Assembly (NCBI RefSeq): GCF_022201045.2
Contig: NC_068558.1
Coordinates: forward strand, 34,739,501-34,803,500
Reading direction: 5' to 3'
Source: Citrus sinensis
Taxonomy: Eukaryota; Streptophyta; Magnoliopsida; Sapindales; Rutaceae
Length of the DNA stretch: 64,000 nt
The position numbers and the translations under genes are program-made. Below, piece after piece: positions 41,011 to 52,453 of the stretch (position 1 is its first letter; every line of letters starts with the position of its first letter). The notes under the pieces were generated by a model, which saw only the letters and a list, made by a program, of their open reading frames with translations, was not told the DNA's origin and ran no database searches.

Positions 41011-41229
41011 ACGTGATGTGAATTCCTACAGACTGTACGAAATTGTTGGATAGTCTTAATTGTTGGGATTCGGGCCATGGGGATATAAGCAAAACGACCT
41101 TGCCACAACTATTTTCATCAATTTTGCTGAATGTTGAAATATTTGACTTGAATATGGGAAAACATTTATGACAAACCGGACAAGTTAGTAATTGCATGGT
41201 AAAAGTGTGAAGATCAAATGGTAAACTTG

Positions 41230-41790
41230 TACTCATGCAATTAAATGCTAAACAGTGAGGCCGGTAACCATTGTCGGCAATTGTACGTACAAAATTGTTG
41301 AAAAAGCCGCATAGGTTTAATACGTGCAATGAGAGTGGCTATCTCCACGTGAGAGCAATTTATGCTCCTTTTGTCAAGATTTGTTTAACAAAATGGCGGC
41401 TTGTCTCAGCGGATTTTGAATCGCAATTGTTGGAGGTCAAAGCCATGAGATGCATATAAATAGAGCTTCATTCTTGAGAGTTAAGATATTACAAATTTTG
41501 AGAGTTGAAAGTATTTACAAGTGAATTCTTCCAGAGTTTATATCTAACATTTTTTTGAGTCTCAAGAGGATCCATTTGAGTGTATTGGGTTTTTAAATTT
41601 TGAGAGTAATTCTTAATTTTATTACTCCTATTTCATAGTAAAATTATAAAATTATTATTTAGTTTTTGTCTGTAGATATAGGTTTTAAATCGAACGACAT
41701 AAATTATTGTGTCATTTTTTTTATTTTACATTTGTTTATCACTATATTTGTACTTCTCAACAAGTTGCAGTCACTATAATATTGATAGTT
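41230..41790 (+). mobile_element. LTR-like fragment, Copia-type
   Basis: A TATA-like atataaatagagc at about 41455, then a leader rich in ttgagag, aagaggatccatttgagtg, and a right end with aggttttaaatcgaacgacataaattattgtgtc and ttctcaacaagttgcag. This order is typical of the R-U5 part of plant Copia LTRs, which end in ...caaca before the primer site. No gag-pol follows. Left boundary is a guess. Confidence 0.4.
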
Positions 41791-44077
41791 GCTCAATCCA
41801 CACTTCCACAACACATAAAGTAAATGTTTCATGAAAAATATTAGGAGGGAGAAAAGGATATAATGTTAATGATGGATTGAAATATCACAAGGCTTTTGGG
41901 TAAGTGTGAGGCAATATATTACGTTGGGATTTAATGTCCCGTTACGTAGGAGGAAAACTTATATCGGTCAGTGATGAAGGGGGGGGGGGGGGGGGAGCTT
42001 ATGATGCTCAATTTTTCTTATGCGTGACATGTTATTAAGTCATATGGTTTAATAAAGTTAATGCATATACGCTATTAATATTAAACCATATGGCTTTATA
42101 GTGAATTTAACACTGACTTTGTTAATCCATATGGCTTAATAACATATTTGCATGAAAAAAATGAGGATGCTTACACATGAGAATTTATATATATATATAT
42201 ATATATATAGGAAAATGATCTATTGGCATTTAAACACATGGAAGAATTCTGACTTTGAATGAATAGTATTAAAGTTATGGATGAACTAGACACTGCCACA
42301 TGTCAATAACGTTTACCATAATATGAACACTATCATCCACTGTCGTTTATAACGGCCTTCAACAAAGAAAATAAACGACCTTCAACAAAGAAAATAAAAT
42401 TATCTTGAACAGAATATTTTTAATTTAGGATTATGAATTGACTCTATAATGCTGCTTCTTTGGAAGGATATTGATACGCCATTAACATCGTGCCTGCCTA
42501 ATAAATCCGGGTTTTCGGTTTTCATTTTGATTTAATCCATCAAATCAAATTACAGTATATAATTTTTTTTTTCCAAAGGTTAGTGATTCCGTATTACTAT
42601 TAGGGAAAGTGGGGGATAAATTGCTTTTAACTAAACAGTTGAAAAAAGAAATTAATAGTAAAAGTTTAAAGGCATCTAAAATACAATAATTTATATTTAA
42701 ATTTGTATATATGGTCTTTTCATATTAATAAATAAGCAATGCTTTTCTATTTTCAGTGTTGATCTTTTTAAGTCACTCGTTTCAATATTTCATTTATTTC
42801 CTTTTCAAGCTAACAATTAATGTATATGAATGTGCGGATTATTTTTTTATGTGTAATGATGACTAAAGGTAAAAGTTGTCTCTGTTACCTAGCTCACTCC
42901 ATCTTGATGCTAATATTCTACTGTCTTAATTACAGGATTTGGAAAAGACAAAGAATAAGAAAAAGAAAAAGAACAAAAGTAAGAGAAACATTCCCTCGGT
43001 ACAGAGGAAAGGAAGAATGACTCCGCGAACAGCTAGCTTATATAAAAACCCGTACCACTTAACCTAAAGTTTACTAACTCATTTATGAATCAATCCTTAA
43101 GAGTAAGCCTCGTTGTCATACTAATTATTAGCAAAACCTTTTTAGCAAAAGCTTGAGCAATCACTGCTCCAAAATAAAAGAAGTTAAGCAAATTTTAAAG
43201 GTTAGAATTTATGATTGGAACAAAGAAAAAAGTCTGAACACACTAAACACATTAGATACAGCTTTAGCCATTGCCAAGTTTCTTCGGGTGTTTTTCACGT
43301 TCACTAGAATCCTTCTACTTACCTTCTTTCGGATGTGATACGTGCAATTAGGGTACAGAGGAGTTAAAGTATTTGTTGTGAATTTGGCTTTGATACGACT
43401 AACCAAATTCTCCCCAAGACACTAATTATGTATCAATGGTTTGAGAATTAACAGCACAGATTATCGAGCAACAAATCACACGCAAGAACCAAAGCATTAA
43501 AGAAACAATATGACACCAAGTATAAGTGGTTCAGCACCAAGAGATGGTACCTAAACAAAGCAACAGTCTTTCACTATTTAGTTCACAAAACAATACAAGA
43601 ATAGGAATTGATTTACAGAGAACAAGAACTTGTAAACCCCTTTCTCTCTCTATCTTCTCTCTACTCTCAGTGTTTCCCAAATCATGTGAAGACGATGACA
43701 GAGCCTGCACCTTTTAACCTCTGTTTCTGGGTTGTTACATTAACTACCCTTCCCGCCAAAACTAACCAAGAAGCTCCTCTCTCACGTGCTTGTCACAAGT
43801 TGGCATAAGTGAGCTTGAAACGGCAACCACAGATGTCGTTCTTGAGCTAACGAGATTTCAGCTTCAATACACGTGCAAACCACGTGTCTTACTTAAAGGT
43901 TGAATGACCAAAGAGAGGATGTCGGTTTTACTCTGAAGAACTCCTCAAGCGACAAGTCGACTGATACTGAAACCTCTAAACGACTTGTAGCACTTTGAGT
44001 TTCGAGTTCACTGTTTATCAGTATTGATTCAGAGAAAGGAAGTAAACTTCACTCTACGCACACTCAGATTGATTCAT
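41791..44077. other. Intergenic, repeat-rich spacer before the ankyrin gene
   Basis: Contains a run of more than 20 G at about 41980, palindromic-box copy C (42032-42145), a TA microsatellite at about 42188-42212, and at about 43400-43900 sequence with ataagtggttcagcaccaag and CT/CA-rich blocks that look like an antisense Copia LTR leader (low confidence). No convincing exon was seen. Confidence 0.4.
42032..42145. repeat. Palindromic-box repeat, copy C
   Basis: Three boxes ttaagtcatatggtttaa, ttaaaccatatggcttta and ttaatccatatggcttaa, each centred on catatg, spaced by about 45-50 bases and followed by gcatgaaaaaaatgaggatgc. The same order occurs in copy B at 32601-32735. Confidence 0.6.
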
Positions 44078-44085
44078 TATATAAA
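44078..44085 (+). promoter_or_regulatory. TATA box of the ankyrin/PGG gene
   Basis: TATATAAA lies 57-64 bases before the ATG at 44142, leaving a short leader of around 30 bases. This supports 44142 as the start over any further upstream in-frame codon. Confidence 0.5.
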
Positions 44086-44141
44086 GTGGCAAATTGTCTG
44101 TCCACAACGTAGGAAGCCATTTCTTAACTTATTTCCAAAAG

Positions 44142-45955
44142 ATGAGAGACGCTAATGAGGCTCTTAGATTAGCGTCTCTTAGATCAGCACTGATCAATTA
44201 CAATGTCAGTCCATTCCTCCTTTCTGAGATTGAAAACCAAGACATGTCAGAAACTTTCAAAACAATAACTAGCCCTTCTGAGAATACGTTGCTGCACATA
44301 GCAGCTGCGGGCTCTATTCACGATCATGAAAATATGGCGACAACATTGGCGAGAAAGTATCCCTTCTTGATCACCATGCAAAACTCCAAACGCGATACTC
44401 CGCTTCACGTTGCTGCTAGAGCTGGGATGTTACAAACGGCGAAAATCCTCGTCGATTGTGCGAAAAGGTCTGGAATGACATCATCATCTCAAATAGATGT
44501 CAAAGGTCTGATGGAGATGAAAAACGTTAGGGGAAACACAGCTCTGCACGAGGCGCTTAATGCTTTGCTGGATGCCAAGAAAGACAAAAATAAACAGAAG
44601 GAAGAAAGAGTAACCTTGCTGGTATCTCTTGCTCGATCCCTAGTGTCGGAAGATCCAAATGCGTCCTACTTAAAGAACGTTGACTGTAAATCTCCTCTGT
44701 ATCTGGCGGTTGAGTCTAAAAACGAGGATATCCTGAAATACATCCTGGAAGCTCTACCAGTGAATGACGATTGCGCCACTAAGTTAGAGGGAAAATCCCC
44801 TGTGAAGGTTGCCATTGAGCTACAAAAACTAGGTAAGTAGTATTTTCCAGCAGGCAATATATGCATGCATGCATCTTTTATTTGAATTCCTAGAATATTC
44901 ATAAAAAATAATTATAGTTTATTGAAAATTCTCGTGTGGGGATAGCTTCATTTTATTTAGAAAGATGAGAAAGAACGCTGAATGCCGACAGAGCACTGTC
45001 AGAACTATTGATACATCTAACCTGAGTTACCGTGTAAATTGATTATTTTTCAGTCAACACAATAGCGTTGGCCAGATGTCCTGTTATTTTTGTTAGCACT
45101 CTGTGAAATTTTTCTGTTTAGTTATCATTGCGCTTTTAATTATATTTTTTTGTTTGAAGTATGATTTTACGTATATATTACAATTTGGGATCTATGGACT
45201 CAATGATCTACTGAGAATGGCTAAGAAATCTGTCTCAATTAGAGATGCTGCATTCTATTAGTTCTTAATTTGTATGTGTAAATAAAACTTTTAATTTTGT
45301 TTCCTTCAATTCAGGTTTGTTGAAAATGATGCACGATAAGCAACCAGCTCTATTACTTATACAAGATGAACAAATGAATACTCCGATGCATTGGGCAGCA
45401 TCCGTAGATCATCTTGAAGGGGTTCGTTTCCTCTACGAAATCAATCCTGATAGTGTCCTTCAACGGAATGAGGAGGGCTTTTATCCTTTCCATCTTGCAA
45501 GTGCAAATGGCCGTGTCCGAGTAATGGGCGAGTTTTTTGAAAAAGAGAACATGCCTCCCCCAACAGAATTGCTCAATACGAAAGGGCAGAATATTCTTCA
45601 TGTGGCGGCCAAGAAGGGGAAATCTGATACCGTGAGGCGCATACTCAAAGCAAGCAATATCGATACGCTAATTAACGAGATGGATGACGATGGAAATACA
45701 CCATTGCATTTGGCAGCTTTGTACGGTCGTCATTTGGCAGCGGCCATTCTCGTATGGGATGGACGAGCAAATCAAGACATTATCAACTTTCATGGCCAAA
45801 CGGCCTACAGTATTGCCAAGCAAAAATCTGCTGAGATAAATCCAGAGTTCTTTGGAAACGACGACGATGTAAATTGTGTTCCTTTCTTCTTCTTCCTTCT
45901 TTTTTTTTTTTTTGAAAATTTACTTTTTTAAAAAAAAATTTACTTACAGACATGC

Positions 45956-45993
<38 letters not shown>

Positions 45994-46566
45994 ATTTCAT
46001 GTTGATTTTCTCAGAAGGACCATAAACAGAAGAAATCCAAATCAAAACCAGATATCTATAATACTATATAAATAACCTAACCTCTGCGTATACATTTCTG
46101 CTTCTTCCTTTTTTTTTTTTTTTTTCAGCAAATACTGATTGTTTTATTCATATTGCTCTTGCAGGCTGACCAGCTCAGAGTTGACAATTATAAAACAACT
46201 GACAAGAATATGAAGGATTCGGGTTCAAAACCAAATGCATATAATATGGTATGAAATTCCTAGACGGCTACATACAGGATAAATGTCGCTAGCTAACTTT
46301 TCTTAATAAATATATATATTTTTAATTCTAAGTATTAACTTTTTAAAATATTATCTTATTACCTTTTTAAAATGCAACTTTTACATTTGACGATTTTTTA
46401 AAATTCCAGAATGGTTATTAAACAAAATTAATTATTCTATATCTATGTCGTTTGTTATATGAGGATTTGTTTGAATATTCAAGTTAAATAAAATAAATAT
46501 ACTATTTTGGATAATCTTGGAAGTAAAATTAACCCAAACTTTATGGTCTAAAGAAGAATTACCTGT

Positions 46567-46616
<50 letters not shown>

Positions 46617-47560
46617 CATATGTATCTTCAAGTCTAAAATTAAAATTTGGTATTCAAATTTGGGAAATGTTTACAATGTTTCACTATTTTACAATATTAT
46701 AAAAGTCAGTTTATGAGGTTGTAAAAAAAATTACTAAATGTATATACATAAATATTATCGGGTATGCGACTACGCACATGGTGACCTCTTGCATATATAG
46801 TTGAGGTTTTCAATTTAAATAACAAAAAAAAAAAAATAGTTATTGTATTTCTCCTTGATCCATGCAGATGATGACGTTAACGGTCTTATTTCAACATCAA
46901 CTTTCTCGTTCGGGTCCCACGTCCTTTCAAAGTCTTTTGAAGTTTACTGGAAATACAAGCAATCAAAGGTCCGTTAAAAAAAATGATGTTAACAACAGAA
47001 TAAACACCTTCATTGTCGTGGCAGCACTTGTTGCCGGTGCTTCCTTTGCTTCTTCAGTCCAAATGGGTAGCAGTAGCTTCAGTGACAGCGAACGGTCTAC
47101 TACTAGTACAAGTATCTTGCGTAGCAAGGTTTTGACTCTAAAATATTTCACAGCTTTCAATACTATAGCTATGTACACATCCATCACGGCTGCACTCGCA
47201 CTGTGTTTGGCGCTAACAGTTGATCCGGTTCTAGCATCTATAAACATTTGGTTTGCATCTCTATTGATAGTGATAGCACTTTATGCGTCATGCGTTGCCT
47301 TTTCCGACAGCACATACATGTTAAAAGATAGGGGCCAAGGATTTATTGTTGCCATGACGGTGGTTCAGTGCTTTCTTTTGATTCCACTGGCGCAGCTTGC
47401 AACTCATTTGCTTGTCCCCTTTAGACTGAAGAAACCTTTGATTTTGTACAACTACCGGATTCACTTGTGGTTTTGGTACTTTCTCGACTGGATCTGGAGT
47501 TCACCGAAAAGAACCCCTTGTTGTGCTCGCTGCCTCCATGGCAAGCCGCCAAAAGAGTAG
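44142..47560 (+). CDS. Ankyrin-repeat membrane protein, ACD6/PGG family
   Basis: Four exons (44142-44832, 45315-45868, 46165-46248, 46868-47560), all in phase, give about 673 aa, close to the length of Arabidopsis ACD6. The N-terminal two thirds holds ankyrin repeats (NTLLHIAAAGS, DTPLHVAARAGM, GNTALHEALNALL, KSPLYLAVESKNEDILKYIL, NTPMHWAASVDHLEGVRFL, QNILHVAAKKGK, GNTPLHLAALYGR). A short acidic/lysine linker exon follows, then a C-terminal domain with four probable membrane helices (FIVVAALVAGASFASS, then three more), in the position of the PGG domain, though the PGG tripeptide itself is not present. The tail is basic with CCARC. ACD6-type proteins sit in ER/plasma membranes and modulate salicylate-dependent defence and cell death; its neighbours are TNL genes. 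The ATG at 44142 was chosen because a TATA box lies just upstream. Confidence 0.9.
46016..46070 (+). pseudogene. Decayed duplicate of ankyrin-gene exon 3
   Basis: In intron 2, after an acceptor-like tttctcag, the frame reads KDHKQKKSKSKPDIYNT before a stop. The end mirrors exon 3 (DSGSKPNAYNM, 46165-46248) in sequence and phase, but the donor found after exon 3 (atg/gtatg) is lost here (actatata). Confidence 0.5.
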
Positions 47561-48017
47561 CGTTTTGTCTTTAATTACCCTTTTATAAGATAGTCGCTCG
47601 CAGTGCTTGAGAGCTACGTACTTCTGTCATCTTTACTTATTTTAAAGACAATAAATTGGCGTGTCATGTTTGTATTTAACTATTTTTATTTTCATTATTG
47701 TAATGTTATGACTGAGTGAAAGTAATAAAGAAATTGTTTTCATTAATTGTCATGCATGTTTACTTCTTTTATTTTTATTTTTATTTTTATAGATAATTTT
47801 CTATAGCTTTTTTTATTTTTCAAAATGAGCTTCGTTGTCGAGGCATATTATTGATAATGAAAGAGAAAACACAAAAAATCAAGGGATAAAGCGAGCCTTA
47901 CTCTTCAAAAGAGGAAAAAAAAAAAACACAAGACGTACGGCATATCTATCAAATCAGCACAATGATAGCACATACAGAAAAACTCATGATACTTCTCAAA
48001 TATGTAGCTTGATTTAC
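47561..48017. other. 3' UTR of ankyrin gene and spacer
   Basis: About 200 bases of probable 3' UTR followed by AT-rich sequence. No exon was seen. Confidence 0.4.
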
Positions 48018-48312
48018 TGTTAAATAATCGTTAAGTTGATTAATATGTTATAAGCATATGTGTGGTTGGAATCAGTTTGTTAATTGGAGTGTGTTCTGTG
48101 TTGATGGATTCTCATCATGTATAAATACTACTTCTCTAAGATAGTTCAAGTACAACAAAAATAAGAAAGCACAAAAGAAATAAAGTGCTAGTGTGAGGGA
48201 AAAGCAGAAATTAAAGCGCTGTGAGGAGTGCAATTTATTTCGATGAAGTGATCAAGCGTTTTCTAGCTTGTAATACTTGAATGAGTTAAAATATTTGTTT
48301 TACTTTACTTCG
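48018..48312 (+). mobile_element. Possible LTR fragment preceding the Copia element
   Basis: Starts tgttaaataatcgttaagttg, has a TATA-like tataaatactac at about 48120 and a leader ending in cttgtaatacttgaatgag, the general layout of a Copia LTR. Its right part is replaced by the Copia LTR at 48313. Confidence is low because no partner LTR or target duplication is visible. Confidence 0.3.
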
Positions 48313-48868
48313 TGTTGAAAAATGGGGCACCGTTCTTCTAGAAGAGGGTGGACCCAAAGTCTCACGTGGCCCGTCATTTTTGTGATGCCGCAATACTTGA
48401 AGAAGAAAAGAAGAAAGAAGAAGAATGAAGAAACTTTGACAACAGCACAAAAATTCAAAGGCGATGCAATTTATTTAGAAAGAATAAAAATAATAATAAA
48501 TAAATAAATAAAATAATAGTCAATTTTTGGCTATAAAAGGAGGATGCTCCTCCTCATTTCGGTATCTAATTTGTGAGAGGAAAAAAAAAAGCAGAGAGCT
48601 TGAGTGATTTTATGGGCTTAAAATTATATTGTGAGTCTAGTGAGTGAGAGATTGTGTGTATGAGGATTTTGGATAGTGAGCCAAAATATTACAATACTTG
48701 TAATCCTCATTTCACTAGTGAAATATTTTCCTTCTGTCTTCGCTCGTGGATATAGGCTAAAAGCTAAACTGCATAATTTTTTGGTGTCCTCTTGTGTGCT
48801 TATTTTTTTTTCATTTTCTTTTAATTTCATTTTAGCTGTGGCCTGCTTCACTCATCGATTTTCTAACA
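48313..48868 (+). mobile_element. 5' LTR of a Ty1/Copia element
   Basis: Starts TGTTGAAAAATGGG and ends TTTTCTAACA, with a TATA-like ctataaaagg at about 48532. It is followed directly by gtaatatcagagc (48869-48881), a one-base-off form of the tggtatcagagc primer-binding site complementary to initiator tRNA-Met. The coding region on the plus strand follows. The matching 3' LTR lies outside the window. Confidence 0.7.
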
Positions 48869-48907
48869 GTAATATCAGAGCTACAAATTGTATTTTTTGG
48901 AGTCAGG

Positions 48908-48998
48908 GTACTGTTCACGTAAAAAGTACTATTCACATATACGTACTGTTCATGTATACGGTATTGTTCACTTATACAGTAACTGTTCATGTGAAAAG
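48908..48998 (+). repeat. Array of five about 18-bp units in the Copia leader
   Basis: Units begin gtactgttcacgt, gtactattcacat, gtactgttcatgt, gtattgttcactt and actgttcatgtg, between the primer-binding site and the gag start. The same gt(a)ctgttcac word recurs in the insertion at 61325-62640. Confidence 0.65.
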
Positions 48999-49040
48999 GT
49001 GGGAGCCAATCTTAGCAAAGTTAGTCCGTGGTGAAAAGTG

Positions 49041-50968
49041 ATGGTGGCAAAATATGAAATTGAGAAGTTCAATAAAAATAATTTCTCGTTGTGGAAAATG
49101 AAGATGAAGGTTGTATTGAGAAAAAATAATTGCTTGGCAGCAATTGGAGAAAGGCTCGTGGAGATGACTGATAACGTCAAGTGGAACGAGATGGATGACG
49201 ATGCAATTGCTGATTTACACTTGGCACTTGCAGACGAGGTGTTATCCAGTGTGGCAAAGAAAAAGACAGCAAAGGAAATATGGGATACTCTCACAAAATT
49301 GTATGAGGCCAAGTCACTGCACAACAAGGTCTTCTTAAAGAGAAGACTCTACACTTTTCGAATGGCGGAATCAATATCAGTAACCGACCACATCAATACC
49401 TTGAAGACTCTATTTTCACAACTCACAACGTTGGGTCATAAAATTAAAGGAAAATGAACGTGTAGAGCTTTTACTTCAGAGTCTACTAGATTCGTATGAT
49501 CAACTCATCATTAATCTGACGAACAACAACCAAGCAGAAAATTTAGTTTTTTATGATGTTGCAGCTTCCGAATTGGATGAGGAAAGCAAGCAAAAAAATA
49601 AGGAAGACAAACAAGCAAGTTCGCAACAAGCAGAAGTGCTGTTGGTGACGAGAAGGAGATCAACGGAACGTGGCCCTAGTGGGAGCCACAATCATAGTAG
49701 ATCAAAATCAAGAAGCAAGAGAATATTAAATGCTATAATTATGGTAAGAAAGGGCACGGTAAGAAAGAGTGTTGAAACAACCAGAAGAAAAGAGAGGGTA
49801 GAGATCCAGAGTCATCAAATGCTCAAGGGTGTGTAGCAAGTATCTTGGATGATGACGAAATTCTCTACAGCGAGACAACAACTATTTCAGAAGGCAGAAA
49901 ACAACTATATGACGTCTGACTTACAGACTCAAGAGCTACCTGGCATATGACTTTTCGGAGAGAATGGTTCCACACATATAAACCTATCCAAGAGGATCTG
50001 TATACATGGGTAATGATCATGCCTTGGAGATTTGTATATATTTGTAGGATCTGTATACACTACAGGAAACTGATGCGTGCGGCGCATCAAATGGAGAAGA
50101 GTCAGCTATGATATGGCTTCTCAAGCTTGGCCACATGTGGGAATAAGGTTTGAAGATTCGCTCTGAATAAAAGTTGCTTCTATGGCTCAAATCGGTTAAC
50201 TTATCGTTTTGTGAGCATTGTGTTATAACTAAGCAATATAGACTAAAGTTTAGTAGATCTGTTGTTAGAAGTAAACGCATTCTGGACTTAGTTCATTTTG
50301 ACATTTGGGAATCACCAGACACATCCATGGGAGGTTAAAAATAAATGGTGATTTTCATTAATAATTATTCTAGGAGACATTAGGTGTATCCAATTAAGAA
50401 AAATTCAGATGAGTTTCCAGTATTCAAATAGTACAAAGCACGGGTAGAACTTGAATCTGGGAAAATGATCAAGTGCTTGAGGACAGATAATGATGGAGAC
50501 TATACAGGCTGCGAGTTTCTTGCTTTCTATAAGTAAGAAAGTATTTAAAAACAATTCACTGTGGCATACACTCCCCAACAGAATGGAGTGACAGAGTGGA
50601 TGAACATAACTGTTATAAAAAGAATAAGAGATATGTTAAGGACTGCGGGTCTACCCAATTTATTCTGGGCAGAAGCAGCCAAAACTGCTAGTTATATAGT
50701 AAATCGATCACCATTAACAATAATTGAGTTAAAGACACCGATGGAGATGTGGATTGGAAAGCCAACTGATTACTCCCATCTACATGCATTTGGATATCTT
50801 GTGTACGTGATGTACAATGCCCAAGAAAGATCAAAGCTAAATCCAAAATCTAGGAGGTGTATCTTTATGGGATATGCTAATGGAGTAAAAGGATATTTTC
50901 TGTGGGATTTCACTACTCACAAGATTGTTATAAGCAAAAATGTTATTTTTATAGAAGATCAACTATAA
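49041..50968 (+). mobile_element. Ty1/Copia gag-protease-integrase region (decayed)
   Basis: Gag starts at 49041 (MVAKYEIEKFNKNNFSLWKM) and runs to about 49457, then continues in another frame (RVELLLQSLLDSYDQLI). A zinc knuckle is damaged (CYNYGKKGHGKKEC, the second Cys replaced by Tyr). The protease motif reads TDSRATWHM where DSG/DSA is expected. Integrase pieces include CLRTDNDGDYTG, TPQQNGVTEWMN and FWAEAAKTASYIVNRSP, with several stops and frameshifts between them. Order gag-PR-IN before RT identifies Copia; style resembles Tork/TNT1 types. Not functional. The element is interrupted at 50986 by the Gypsy insertion and resumes at 63184. Confidence 0.88.
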
Positions 50969-50986
50969 AGGAATGAGGATGATATC

Positions 50987-52453
50987 TGTTGGTTAATTTT
51001 AAGCTCAATTGCTATTGATGCCAATATGTAAGTGTACACAACAAGTAATAAAGTGATGAGTATTTAAGATCGTCTCCACAGGGATTGATGTCACTAGAAA
51101 TGCTACAGCAATCACAATAGCGCTATTTATCTTGATTTTAAGATAAATGTAAAGTTGTTTACTACTGAAATTAAAACATGTAAAGAAATAAAACAATAAC
51201 TGCAAGAGTAAAATAAATTAAGTAAATTACGTAAAATGATCAATTGAGAATGAGGTAGTTGAATGATCAAACTCTCTTTATGGGCTGATTGCTTTTTATC
51301 AGATTAACTCCAGTTGCTACAGTAATTCCTACAGCACTGGGCAAAATTATTTTGCATCCTCAGCTATCGCGTGTTGGACTTCTCATACCTTTAAGTATCT
51401 TAACAATGATCAATTGTTATTCTACATGAGGCATGGCATTGTGAACAAACATTCTACCAACCCTACAAGGTGAATGACTATGTCCAGTTCTTCAAAAATC
51501 TTAACTTCAAGTATAGTCCTTATGGGAGTTAAGCTAACCTAATCCAGGAAACTCAAATTAAAATCAAGTATCACTCTAATAATATCCACTAAGACAGACC
51601 CTTTTGCGACTCTATCTTAACTTGAACCATTAAATGGGTGCTCAGCCGAAATAACAGTTATAATAATAGCTACTAGAGTAAAATGCTATAGTAATCATAC
51701 AACAACTCATAAAAATAGTCAAAAACTCATTAGATTGTTTGTCACTCAACTACAAGCAAGTTTAATTCATACTTTGCAAAAGATAAACAAATAGCAAAAT
51801 ATTGGTTATGAAATACATTAGTTCAATCAAAGAGTAAAGAGAAAAACAAGTAGAGAATCAATGAAGATCGAATCCAGATAACTCTGCTGGATTCTTCACT
51901 GATGCAGATTTGGTTCCTAGGGAGTCTGATCGTTTCCTTATTTTCCTCTCCAATTTTTCAATGTTAATTCCTTGCCGCCGTTTTATATGATGTGTACTTC
52001 CTTTTATAACTGAAAATTAGGGTAAGCAAAAGCCTAGGGCGCGCGAGAGTTAGATTAGAAAACTGCAGATCACAGTCTTGTAAATTTCCCGTGCTAAGTT
52101 TTCTCTATCGTTGTTCCAGAATTGCTACAGCAATGGCTGCTCCAGCAACGACTCTAGCACTGTACTGCTTCAGATTTGGTTTCACTTCTTTTGTGGCCAT
52201 CTTCTTTATCTTTTGTGCCAGCCCATTGCTTCTGTATTCTTTCCCCGAATCATAAGCTTCTAGAAACCTACGATTTTGCACACAATTTGATCACAAATTA
52301 ATCTAAATCAAGCAAAACTTATTAAGACTAAACTAAAATGAATGTTTATGCAAAATGTAACAAAAATGCAATAAAAACACATCATTTGCTCTCCAAGTGA
52401 TCTTGTTTTCAGTCTAGAATTGCCGTAATAACTCTCATTTCATAGAGTTATCA
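50987..52453 (-). repeat. 3' LTR of the Gypsy element (1467 bp)
   Basis: On the minus strand it begins TGATAACTCTATGAAATGAG and ends AAATTAACCAACA. By hand about ten differences are seen in the first 128 aligned bases against the other LTR, so the insertion is old. Just outside (minus strand) is the purine-rich aagtttaggagtg, a likely polypurine tract. Confidence 0.85.

Noticed and set aside
45958..45994. TG/TA microsatellite in the ankyrin gene, considered as a CRISPR-like or regulatory array
   Set aside because: Simple dinucleotide repeat in an intron; similar ones at 46568-46618 and 42188-42212. Plants have no CRISPR arrays.
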